DNA from: an uncultured bacterium
Lineage (GTDB): Bacteria > Bacteroidota > Bacteroidia > CAILMK01
DNA length: 13,949 nucleotides
Direction of reading: 5' to 3'
Assembly: GCA_903835275.1 (NCBI GenBank)
Contig: CAILMK010000635.1
Coordinates: 1 to 13,949 of the forward strand
Positions within the stretch are counted from its first letter, which is position 1; every line of letters begins with the position of its first letter. The notes beneath the pieces are model-generated. The model saw nothing but the letters and a program-made list of their open reading frames with translations, made no database searches and was not told where the DNA came from. A program made the translations under genes and the position numbers. Positions 1 to 7,062 of the stretch are shown one piece after another.

Positions 1-135
1 AAAGCAGCAGCAAAGCCGGCAGCAAAGAAAGCAGCTCCTAAAAAAGCAGCTCCTAAAAAAGCAGCAGCAAAGAAAGCAGCTCCAGCAAAGAAAGCAGCAG
101 CTAAGCCAAAAGCTAAAGCAGCAGCTAAGCCAAAG
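1..135 (+). repeat. Low-complexity Lys/Ala/Pro codon repeat inside the SWIB gene
   Basis: The DNA is built from degenerate units such as aaagcagctcct and aagaaagcagca, encoding basic AAKKAAP-type repeats. Such tracts are prone to slippage, so the number of units probably varies between strains. The left edge is cut by the window. Confidence 0.7.
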
Positions 136-393
136 GTGAAGAGGAAACCTAATGCAGCGTTCATGAAACCAATGACTATTGGTGCAGTGTTACACCCTGT
201 AGTTGGTACCGGTCCTCTTCCAAGAACAGAAGTGACCAAGAAAGTTTGGGAGTACATCAAGAAACACAAACTTCAGGACGCTAAGGAAAGAAGGAACATC
301 AATGCTGACTTAAACCTCCAAAAAGTATTTGGTGGAAAGAAAACAGTAAACATGTTCGAAATGACTAAAATGATTAACGCTCACCTTAAATAA
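1..393 (+). CDS. SWIB/MDM2-domain protein with H1-like Lys/Ala/Pro tail (5' partial)
   Basis: The reading frame is open from base 1, so the gene begins upstream of the window; 130 residues are visible. The first ~50 are almost only Lys, Ala and Pro (AAKKAAPKK-type units), resembling bacterial histone-H1-like tails. Residues ~51-130 form a SWIB/MDM2 fold: the opening FMKPMTIG, the LPRTEVTKKVWEYIKKHKLQD segment (split here as LPRTEVTKK + VWEYIKKHKLQD), the NINADLNLQKVFGG segment, and a C-terminal helix with MFEMTKMINAHL. A GTG at 136 could be read as a start but would remove the tail that the frame clearly encodes. Stand-alone SWIB proteins are known in Chlamydiae and Bacteroidota; a nucleoid- or DNA-associated role is inferred from the basic tail, and the exact function is unknown. 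The gene ends at a strong terminator 23 bp downstream of the stop. Confidence 0.9.
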   Translation, partial: KAAAKPAAKKAAPKKAAPKKAAAKKAAPAKKAAAKPKAKAAAKPKVKRKPNAAFMKPMTIGAVLHPVVGTGPLPRTEVTKKVWEYIKKHKLQDAKERRNINADLNLQKVFGGKKTVNMFEMTKMINAHLK

Positions 394-415
394 GGTTAGA
401 GTTAAGTAGCACAAG

Positions 416-449
416 ACAGGCGCTCCGAAAGGGCGCCTGTTTTTGTTTT
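416..449 (+). terminator. Intrinsic terminator of the SWIB gene
   Basis: An 8-bp perfect stem (acaggcgc, 416-423, with gcgcctgt, 433-440) can extend by two C-G pairs inside it to close a GAAA tetraloop (427-430), leaving one bulged T at 424. It is followed by a T-rich run (tttttgtttt, 440-449). It lies 23 bp after the SWIB stop. Confidence 0.9.
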
Positions 450-469
450 AGGGCATATATCATCCTTTT

Positions 470-497
470 GTAGAGACGTAGCATGCTACGTCTCTAC
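470..497. repeat. Perfect 28-bp palindrome between convergent genes
   Basis: The left half gtagagacgtagca (470-483) is followed exactly by its reverse complement (484-497), giving an uninterrupted 28-bp palindrome with a GCATGC centre. It lies between the SWIB terminator and the stop of the minus-strand Asp-box gene, 9 bp from that stop. No T-run follows on either strand, so it is not a classic intrinsic terminator, although the RNA hairpin could protect or end the minus-strand transcript. Very similar GTAGAGACG-type palindromes are, from memory, dispersed in many Bacteroidota and cyanobacterial genomes, which fits a REP/MITE-like element. No second copy was noticed in this window. Confidence 0.75.
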
Positions 498-506
498 TCC
501 AACATT

Positions 507-2072
507 TCACTGCTTCTCGATTTTCTCTTCCTGGCTGATTTTGCCTGAAGTTAACCTCAGGATATACTTACCCGCAGGCAAACCAGGAAATGCGATCCTG
601 AGCGTATTGGAGTGGTTCGGAGCATAGGTTTTGCTGAACTGCTGCCGACCCTGAATATCGTAAACGCTGATTTGAATACTTTCCGTCGTTGCCTGCAGAA
701 ATTCAATTTTTAGTTCGTCGGCAAATGGGTTGGGAGCAACCTTAAAGAATTTCGTTGCCGGGGCTTTAAAGGCATTTACCCCTGAAAAAATTGAAAGTGC
801 AGCTTTATTAAAATAGATCTCCGGAAAAGTCCCTTTAAGACCGGCCCAGCAGGAATGAATACTATCGTTACTTAAGGATGTACCTATAAAATCATTTCCC
901 TTGCTCAGGTTTATTGATTTGGAAGTATCTGAATTGAGTTTGATATTGGCACTGAAACTTTTCCCCGCATCGGTGGAAACTGCCGAATAAATATCAAATG
1001 CAGCCATTGAACCATTGCCCGTATTCCTTCTATCTCGCCAGCTTATTCCATAAGTTCCGGAGGCGGAAAATCCACCCCAAACCATGTCCTGTCCTTTTCC
1101 GTTCGATTTTGTATCGTCATTTACGCGAACTGCTTTGCTCCAGCTTTTTCCATAATTGGATGAATATGCGGAATAGATATCCGGGTCACCGTTTATATTA
1201 TCCACCCACGAAATAACAATATTGGAAGCATTGGAAGGATTGGCAGCAAGTGTATATCCTGCCTGGTACAGGCTATCAGTAACTGAGCTCGAGGCAGTGA
1301 AACTATCAATGACTGTATAATTGAAACTTCCGCCTCCATCGGTTGAGCGAAGCAGGATCAACCTTGCATACAAGCTTGATTTTATATGATAGGAATAATA
1401 AGCAGTATATAAACTTCCGTCCGGAGCCACTGTTGGAATGGCAAGGTTATTTTCTATAAGGTCTGAAGGGATAATGCTGTCGAGGAGTTTTATTCCACTC
1501 CATGTTTTTCCTTCATCATCGGAACTGCGTATCCATACATGATGGGGCTTGGCACCTACATCCACACTTTTCATGCATACATAAATCCGTCCGTCGTATT
1601 TCCCCCCTGAATTATCAATAGCCAGCCAAGGGCGGTCAATGGGTTTGTCAGGCTTCACAGTACCATCTGATACCTTTGAGGGACTGCTCCAATTTTGTCC
1701 TCCATCCGATGAATTCATTATATAAATTGCTCCGGAATCCTTATTGGGTTTATAATCTATATAAGTAAAGAATACTTTTCCGCCTTTTGTAAAAGCCAGT
1801 CCTGGATCCGCACAAGTATATTTTGGATGTGCATGTGCCACCGTTTGAGGAGCGCTCCAAGTCTTGCCGCCGTCCCCGGAGTAACTCGTTTTCATTTGTA
1901 TATAGGTAGTGGAGGCGCTCATCCATGCAGCTACAATATTGGAAGCATCATTGGGGTTTACTGCCAGACTGGGTTCGGAATCAAAGTAGGGATAATTAGA
2001 TACATTAACGTCCTGCGCATTGGCAATCATCACAGAAAAGAGTATCGTCAATGCTGAAAGTAAATACTTCAT
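507..2072 (-). CDS. Secreted Asp-box (BNR) sialidase-fold protein with T9SS type A sorting domain
   Basis: 521 residues. Residues 1-20 form a signal peptide ending MIANAQ, probably cleaved near Q20. Six Asp-box motifs (S-x-D-x-G-x-x-W/F) occur at about 63-72, 119-128, 182-191, 242-250, 303-311 and 364-373, for example SSDGGQNW and SSDDEGKTW, spaced 50-60 residues apart as expected of a six-bladed beta-propeller. Residues ~443-521 form a Por_Secre_tail domain (VAPNPFADEL, then SVYDIQGR, then LPAGKYILRL), which directs export through the T9SS and surface attachment or release. The fold resembles exo-sialidases and other BNR proteins, but I cannot identify the sialidase FRIP motif or the arginine triad, so enzymatic activity is unproven; a binding or structural role is equally possible. 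It is convergent with the SWIB gene and divergent from the sigma operon, with its own promoter region. Confidence 0.9.
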   Translation of the reverse strand: MKYLLSALTILFSVMIANAQDVNVSNYPYFDSEPSLAVNPNDASNIVAAWMSASTTYIQMKTSYSGDGGKTWSAPQTVAHAHPKYTCADPGLAFTKGGKVFFTYIDYKPNKDSGAIYIMNSSDGGQNWSSPSKVSDGTVKPDKPIDRPWLAIDNSGGKYDGRIYVCMKSVDVGAKPHHVWIRSSDDEGKTWSGIKLLDSIIPSDLIENNLAIPTVAPDGSLYTAYYSYHIKSSLYARLILLRSTDGGGSFNYTVIDSFTASSSVTDSLYQAGYTLAANPSNASNIVISWVDNINGDPDIYSAYSSNYGKSWSKAVRVNDDTKSNGKGQDMVWGGFSASGTYGISWRDRRNTGNGSMAAFDIYSAVSTDAGKSFSANIKLNSDTSKSINLSKGNDFIGTSLSNDSIHSCWAGLKGTFPEIYFNKAALSIFSGVNAFKAPATKFFKVAPNPFADELKIEFLQATTESIQISVYDIQGRQQFSKTYAPNHSNTLRIAFPGLPAGKYILRLTSGKISQEEKIEKQ

Positions 2073-2091
2073 AGGTGCATAAATTTATAAG

Positions 2092-2121
2092 TAAAGTTAT
2101 TAAATATTGTGGAAAGTGCAA
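2092..2121 (-). promoter_or_regulatory. Candidate Bacteroidota-type promoter for the Asp-box gene
   Basis: On the minus strand TTGC (2121-2118) lies 18 bp before TAACTTTA (2099-2092), approximating the Bacteroidota -33 TTTG / -7 TAnnTTTG pattern with one mismatch in each element. The start codon is ~20 bp further on. This rests on pattern only; AT-rich DNA yields such matches by chance. Confidence 0.3.
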
Positions 2122-2224
2122 CATGCCCATGGTTCATTTCAATAAATCCTGACATTATTTGCAACCATATTAACTTTTGCCGTCTATGCTATTGAAAGTT
2201 CAGTATTAATTAGGTTAAATATTA

Positions 2225-2240
2225 TAACTTGCCTAACTTG
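2225..2240 (+). promoter_or_regulatory. Tandem TAACTTG repeat before the sigma-factor gene
   Basis: TAACTTG occurs at 2225-2231 and again at 2234-2240, separated by CC, ending 16 bp before the GTG start. A related TAACTTTTG lies at 2171-2179. Each half resembles a degenerate -7 element (TAnnTTTG with one mismatch). The repeat may be part of the promoter or an operator site; I found no well-spaced -33 partner. Confidence 0.25.
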
Positions 2241-2256
2241 GTAATAAAAAGAAATT

Positions 2257-2814
2257 GTGACCGAATCAGAACTCATCAGCAGATGCAGGAAAAAGGACAG
2301 GGTAGCACAGGAGCAACTCTTTCGCCTCCATTCGGGCAGCATGATGGGAATATGCGTCCGCTATTCAAGGGACAGGGATGAAGCCAGGGACCTGCTTAAC
2401 GATGGGTTTATCAAGGTTTTCACAAGTATTGAATCTTTCAGGGGTGATAGTGCCGTTAAAACGTGGATGTCGCGGATTTTTGTGAACACCTGTCTCACGC
2501 ACCTCAAGGATAAGTATAAAAAGTACAGGCTTATTGATGAGGATGAGGATTTTGCAGCAGAAGAGGAGGAAGTGGATGATAGTATCCTGAACGAAATAAG
2601 TTCAGAAGAGGCCTTGGAAATGGTACAGCAATTACCGGATAAATACAGGCTCATCATAAATATGTACAGTATAGATGGATACACACATAAAATGATTGCC
2701 GGACACCTTGGGATTTCCGAAGGTACTTCCAAATCACAATTATCCAGGGCGCGGCAATTGTTACTTAAAACCATCGAGCTAAAACGTAAGAAAAATGAAA
2801 AAGCAAGAAAATAA
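2257..2814 (+). CDS. ECF-type RNA polymerase sigma factor (sigma-70 family)
   Basis: 185 residues, the usual ECF length. Residues ~18-88 are sigma region 2: LFRLHSGSMMG opening, SRDRDEARDLLNDGFIKVF (core binding), and FRGDSAVKTWMSRIFVN (-10 recognition). An acidic linker (about 94-108, DEDEDFAAEEEEVDD) separates it from region 4 at ~118-172 (LPDKYRLIINMY, then a helix-turn-helix GYTHKMIAGHLGISEGTSKS, and QLSRARQLL). The start is a GTG at 2257; it is preferred because the next in-frame ATG (about 2341) would remove the start of region 2. The 3' end overlaps the next gene by 20 bp, so the two are probably translationally coupled. It is the first gene of the five-gene operon. ECF sigma factors redirect RNA polymerase to a small regulon, normally under an adjacent anti-sigma factor; the regulon is not known here. 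Confidence 0.93.
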   Translation: MTESELISRCRKKDRVAQEQLFRLHSGSMMGICVRYSRDRDEARDLLNDGFIKVFTSIESFRGDSAVKTWMSRIFVNTCLTHLKDKYKKYRLIDEDEDFAAEEEEVDDSILNEISSEEALEMVQQLPDKYRLIINMYSIDGYTHKMIAGHLGISEGTSKSQLSRARQLLLKTIELKRKKNEKARK

Positions 2815-4381
2815 ACTGGACGCTTTGCTCAGGCAAAAGCTGGAAGGCCTTGAGGGGGACGTAGGCCCTCAGGACTGGAATGCTATCAGCGAGCGGCTGG
2901 ATAATGAGCAAAAAAAGCCCGGAGGCTTCTTTGCAGGCAATCGCAAATACTTTGCTGCGGCAGCATTGGCTTTGTTAATAACGTTTGCAGGTTATTATGT
3001 TGGCAGGAGGAATTCATCGGGGGACCAGACCGGCAAAGCCGAAATCAAAACTACGGGCGAATCTGTTAACAAGGAAAACATCGCATCTTCTTCAAATGAT
3101 AACACGGACAAGAATAATTTAAACAAGCAATTTAATAAGTTTGCAACACCAAATACCAAAACTGATAATACATCACAATCCACTTTAACCACTAACACAA
3201 CTGCGACCGGCGATCAATCAGGAAAAACAAATCCAAACCTTAGCCAAGCCAAGCAGCAAACCATAACTTTAAGGAGGGATGGGGAGCAAAATACCAAAAC
3301 TGTAATTGCCGGAAATAGAAGCCATGCCAGCACTAATTCGGCGACCCATCCCTCTCATTTTTTAAATGAGAGCCCATCCAGCTCCACTACGGATAAGACC
3401 TCAAAGTCCGTAAATCCTGAAAATCCGACACAACTGATGTCGGATAATAATTCCGCTCAAAAGTCCCAAACGGACGAAAAAGCGATCCGTCCGGAAAAAA
3501 ACACTTATTCATCCATTTCACCGGATTCTGCAAAAACTTCAGCACAATCAAATGCCTTAACGGTTTCACCTGAAACTGTAAAGGATTCCGCGAATGCTAA
3601 AAAGCAACTTGCGCAAAATTCACCGAAAGCAGATAGTGCTACCAACGACACTAAAAAACCTGCTTTAAATATCCCCGCTAAAACAGGGCGCATTACATTT
3701 TATGTATCACTGGGAGGAGATTATTCCAATCATTCCCTAAGTGCTAATACTGCACAGGCTGATCGTACGCATGAAGATTATATGCACCTTCGCTCCAGCC
3801 AGGAAAGAGGCGGCATAGGTTACAATTTCAGTGCGGGAGCGGAATTCAAACCCTGGAAAAATATTCTTTTCCAAACCGGCATCGGCTACACGCGTATTAG
3901 TGAAAATGTCAATTATAATTTTGTAAACAATAAAATCCCTGTAGTGGATTCTGCCAGTGGAAAAATCCTTGCATATATAACTGTCCCGAACGGGACGCGT
4001 ACCCAATACACCCATACCAATACTTACAATTATGTAAGCGTACCTTTTCTGGCAGGATATACTTTTAAAATGGGCGACAGGTTTTCACTCAGTTTGAAAG
4101 CAGGAGGCACCATGATGATCTTATCCTCTGTAAATGGGGAAATCCTGAAAGCCGATGACCTTACTCTTCAATCACTCGATGATAAAAAACAATTGCGAAA
4201 TTTGAACTTTAGTTACGATGGGCGCGCTGAACTTGAATATGCACTTTCAAGATATATTTCCCTTGCCTTTGGTACCAGCTACAGGCAGATGGGAAATTCA
4301 TTATTGAATGCAGATGCTACAGCGGGATTTAAGCCATCTGGAGCGGGAGCATATATAAGTATGAAACTAAAGACTTTTTAA
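2795..4381 (+). CDS. Putative dual-membrane-spanning anti-sigma factor (inner-membrane helix + outer-membrane beta-barrel)
   Basis: 528 residues without a signal peptide. Residues 1-50 are a charged cytoplasmic segment with LDALLRQKLEGLE and a PQDW motif (W28) followed by an amphipathic ISERL helix, the pattern found at the N-terminus of such proteins next to ECF sigma genes. Residues ~52-69 are a single transmembrane helix (YFAAAALALLITFAGYYVG). Residues ~72-297 are a Ser/Thr/Asn/Lys-rich, probably disordered linker, long enough to cross the periplasm. Residues ~299-528 alternate polar and hydrophobic strands (ITFYVSLGGDY, IGYNFSAGAEF, LFQTGIGYTRI, VSVPFLAGYTF and so on), about eight strands, ending in the terminal Phe typical of outer-membrane barrels. 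The 20-bp overlap with the sigma gene supports a sigma/anti-sigma pair. Anti-sigma function is inferred from context and architecture; I recall the same layout in the Dma family of Bacteroides thetaiotaomicron. The alternative is a plain porin-family protein. Confidence 0.8.
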   Translation: MKKQENKLDALLRQKLEGLEGDVGPQDWNAISERLDNEQKKPGGFFAGNRKYFAAAALALLITFAGYYVGRRNSSGDQTGKAEIKTTGESVNKENIASSSNDNTDKNNLNKQFNKFATPNTKTDNTSQSTLTTNTTATGDQSGKTNPNLSQAKQQTITLRRDGEQNTKTVIAGNRSHASTNSATHPSHFLNESPSSSTTDKTSKSVNPENPTQLMSDNNSAQKSQTDEKAIRPEKNTYSSISPDSAKTSAQSNALTVSPETVKDSANAKKQLAQNSPKADSATNDTKKPALNIPAKTGRITFYVSLGGDYSNHSLSANTAQADRTHEDYMHLRSSQERGGIGYNFSAGAEFKPWKNILFQTGIGYTRISENVNYNFVNNKIPVVDSASGKILAYITVPNGTRTQYTHTNTYNYVSVPFLAGYTFKMGDRFSLSLKAGGTMMILSSVNGEILKADDLTLQSLDDKKQLRNLNFSYDGRAELEYALSRYISLAFGTSYRQMGNSLLNADATAGFKPSGAGAYISMKLKTF

Positions 4382-4408
4382 AACCACAGAACGAGTAAAA
4401 ATGGAATT

Positions 4409-7024
4409 ATGAGAATAGTATCAAAATTTAAAGTAGCCATCCTGGCAGGCCTCACCAGCCTGCTATTATTGCTTAATAGCGGAAATGTGAAAGGACAGAT
4501 GGTGCGCCCTATGGATATGGGCTTACCCGATACTGCCCTTGCAACGTGTACAGATTCAGCCGGAAATTATTATGTATTGTATAACTTACACAAGCCTGGA
4601 ACTCCCTATGTCGGTTCTTGCAGGGTGGCAGTGTGGAACGGAACGTTCTGGTCAACATATCCGCCAATAAATTATTATCATATAAATAATAATTCCATTG
4701 TACACAAGGGAATGGCTATTTATCAAAATGAATTATACGTATCCGTTGCAGATTCTGGCAAAAACAGATTGATCCGCTGGCATAATGATGGTTGGGACAG
4801 TATTCCGGATGCCTTGAATAAATCATTTTCGGATATGTTTGTAGCAAACAATCATCTTATTGTTGTTGGGGGATTTGATAGTTTGTACCATAAACACCCC
4901 AGTCATAATATAGCAGCGTGGAACGGTTCTTATTGGGATACTACCATTGCAGGTGTAAAAATATCCGGCAAACTTGCAGATCTTGATTTTAATCCTGGCA
5001 ATCCTTATTGTGTCTATAAAAATAAACTTTATGTAGCTGCTAATATCGCCCCTAAGAAAGGGGAATACCAGAATGTATTGGCTTCCTGGACGGGTACTTC
5101 CTGGACCACTATTACAAACCCATCAGGGATGGATTCTTTTCCCAGCACTCATTTTATTTATGATCTTGCCGCTACGAGCAACAGGTTATATGCATTTTCT
5201 TATAATTATACTGGTTCCATTACGGGACCGGATAGTTTTTTTAATGAATGGAATGATTCTTCAGCCAAGCCTTTCTGGACAAAAATACAATCCCATCAAA
5301 ACGGATTTTATGTTAGCTATTGTACTTCCTATAAAAACAGGTTGGTAGTATATGGTAATAGCACTTCATGGTTCTCCATTTTGAATGGTACCACCTTGAA
5401 ATCAATAATAAAACCGGGGGATGGATATTATTTGCTATCGTCACCTGCAAGGGAATACCATGGAAAATTATGGTTTCTGGAGCTGTGTTCAGACGGCAGT
5501 AAAATAAAATTCATAACATGGAATGGAAGTACCTGGCAGGCTTTAGGAGGTTTTTTTCCGCGCCCGAACTCAGGCTTTGATGTTCTTCCAATTTTGGACA
5601 CCACGACTAATCATTTATTTGTATCAGGGACTATTATATACTATGCCAATGTAAAGTTGAATTTTGTTGGTGAAATAGCGCCTTATTCGTATGTAAAAGG
5701 CAATGCTTACATTGATATGAATGGTAATTGCAAATTCGATTCAGGTGATGTTGCAGATAAATATGCAATTATAGAATCAACTACTAACAGCTTATATACC
5801 ATTACAGATTCTAACGGGGACTATACCTTATTTACTAATCCCGGATTTAACAATATTGTTATACATGCTAGAAAGTATTTAACTCAATCCTGTCCTTTAA
5901 TCGGAACGGATACTTTTACTTTAAGTGCAGACTCAGGAGTTTCCAATGTAAATTTTGCCTCTGTTTTCACTTCAAAAGTTCCGGACCTGAAAGTCAGTAT
6001 CAGTTGCAATACCGGATATCGTTTTCATCCAAGTATTGACCAAACTTTTTATATAACCTACGAAAATGTTGGCAGTGTTAACCTTTCAGGAAGAATCTAT
6101 TTTCAAAAGCCGAAACGACTGATAAATTTTTCTTCCAGTCCTGTGGCAGATTCATTTAATGATCCGATTGCTTCCTGGTCATTTAGTTCTTTAGCACCCG
6201 GAGATAAGAAGATCATCACGGTGAAACTACATGCTGATAAAGCCTTAAATTCAGGAGATAGTTTGGTTTTCTATGTTCGTTCAGATTATGGAATACTTGC
6301 CATTGATTCGGACAAGACCGATAACTTTGATACTCTCATTATGATTTCCGGTGATAGCCATGATCCTAATGGCAAGCAATCCTGCCCTCCTGCGGATATA
6401 ACGCAAAGCACGAAGGAAATAAAATACCATATAGATTTCCAGAATACCGGAACAACATCAGCATACCAGGTGGTAGTAATAGATACCATTGATGTGAATT
6501 TACCGCTTACTAAAGTGGTGATGAATTCAGCCAGTCACAAATACCGACTCGATATAAACAACAATGTATTCCGCTGGACTTTTGAAAATATAAATCTTGC
6601 TGACGCTAAGGATGATTCAGTAAATAGCCGCGGCTACATCAGCTATACCACGCAAATAAAACCCGGCCTTGCCGTGGGTACGGAGATAAAGAACAAGGCA
6701 TATATATATTTTGATTATAATCCCCCGATGCCTACCAATCAAACCATGAATAAGATCGGAATCAAAACCTCTGAAATTAACCCGATAAAAATCAGCGAAT
6801 CCATAAATGTATATCCCAACCCTGCCAATGAAGAATTGATGATAGATAATCGCAGCCCTGAAACTAAAAAGTTTATCATTTACAATTCCGTTGGACAAGC
6901 AATGACGCAATTGCAAATTGGGAAGGACCAGCGCGAAATACTCAACACTACTGCTTTCCCCGCGGATATTTATTTTATCCGCGGAGAGAAAGGAGAATCA
7001 ACAAAATTTGTGATACAACATTAA
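4409..7024 (+). CDS. T9SS-exported multidomain surface protein, paralog 1 (WNG-repeat / SdrB-like / DUF7619-like)
   Basis: 871 residues. Signal peptide 1-30 (basic MRIVSKFK, hydrophobic core, VKGQ). Residues ~31-425 carry about six Trp-rich repeats (W76-W81, W124-W129, W171-W176, W227-W232, W281-W290, W371-W376; typically WNGxxW), each after a hydrophobic 'LYV' strand, suggesting a beta-propeller. Residues ~428-485 are an SdrD-B-like module with an acidic loop (DMNGNCKFDSGD) and Cys441/Cys494 that could pair. Residues ~526-643 are CARDB/DUF11-like; ~648-783 are DUF7619-like (SHDPNGKQ, FQNTGT, VVIDTIDVNLPL, YIYFDYN). Residues ~796-871 are the T9SS type A tail (VYPNPANEEL), where the usual FPAGIYF reads FPADIYF. 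It starts 27 bp after the barrel gene, so it is probably cotranscribed. A four-codon ORF at 4401-4412 overlaps its ATG. No enzymatic motif was seen; an adhesive or structural surface role is inferred. Confidence 0.9.
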   Translation: MRIVSKFKVAILAGLTSLLLLLNSGNVKGQMVRPMDMGLPDTALATCTDSAGNYYVLYNLHKPGTPYVGSCRVAVWNGTFWSTYPPINYYHINNNSIVHKGMAIYQNELYVSVADSGKNRLIRWHNDGWDSIPDALNKSFSDMFVANNHLIVVGGFDSLYHKHPSHNIAAWNGSYWDTTIAGVKISGKLADLDFNPGNPYCVYKNKLYVAANIAPKKGEYQNVLASWTGTSWTTITNPSGMDSFPSTHFIYDLAATSNRLYAFSYNYTGSITGPDSFFNEWNDSSAKPFWTKIQSHQNGFYVSYCTSYKNRLVVYGNSTSWFSILNGTTLKSIIKPGDGYYLLSSPAREYHGKLWFLELCSDGSKIKFITWNGSTWQALGGFFPRPNSGFDVLPILDTTTNHLFVSGTIIYYANVKLNFVGEIAPYSYVKGNAYIDMNGNCKFDSGDVADKYAIIESTTNSLYTITDSNGDYTLFTNPGFNNIVIHARKYLTQSCPLIGTDTFTLSADSGVSNVNFASVFTSKVPDLKVSISCNTGYRFHPSIDQTFYITYENVGSVNLSGRIYFQKPKRLINFSSSPVADSFNDPIASWSFSSLAPGDKKIITVKLHADKALNSGDSLVFYVRSDYGILAIDSDKTDNFDTLIMISGDSHDPNGKQSCPPADITQSTKEIKYHIDFQNTGTTSAYQVVVIDTIDVNLPLTKVVMNSASHKYRLDINNNVFRWTFENINLADAKDDSVNSRGYISYTTQIKPGLAVGTEIKNKAYIYFDYNPPMPTNQTMNKIGIKTSEINPIKISESINVYPNPANEELMIDNRSPETKKFIIYNSVGQAMTQLQIGKDQREILNTTAFPADIYFIRGEKGESTKFVIQH
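6815..7024 (+). repeat. T9SS-tail repeat, copy 1 of 3
   Basis: This 210-bp 3' end of paralog 1 recurs at 9457-9666 and 12011-12220. By eye I count about 16 base differences from copy 2, nearly all at third codon positions. Confidence 0.8.
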
Positions 7025-7062
7025 TATGTGTTTTTTTGATGAACTATTTAACAAGTAAAACC

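Noticed and set aside
1..135. CRISPR-like or tandem DNA repeat array
   Set aside because: The periodicity follows codons for Lys/Ala/Pro with irregular units and no spacers; it is coding low complexity.
136..393. A separate 85-residue SWIB gene starting at GTG 136
   Set aside because: The frame is open to base 1 and encodes a coherent Lys/Ala/Pro tail, so the gene is longer and cut by the window edge.
2361..2774. 137-residue open frame antisense to the sigma gene
   Set aside because: It lies wholly inside a well-supported ECF sigma gene, has no recognisable motif and is Ser/Leu-rich as expected of a reverse-frame shadow.
7036..7062. Upstream starts (TTG 7036, ATG 7039) for paralog 2
   Set aside because: They add residues before a signal peptide that otherwise aligns exactly in length with that of paralog 1 from ATG 7063. 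They remain possible.
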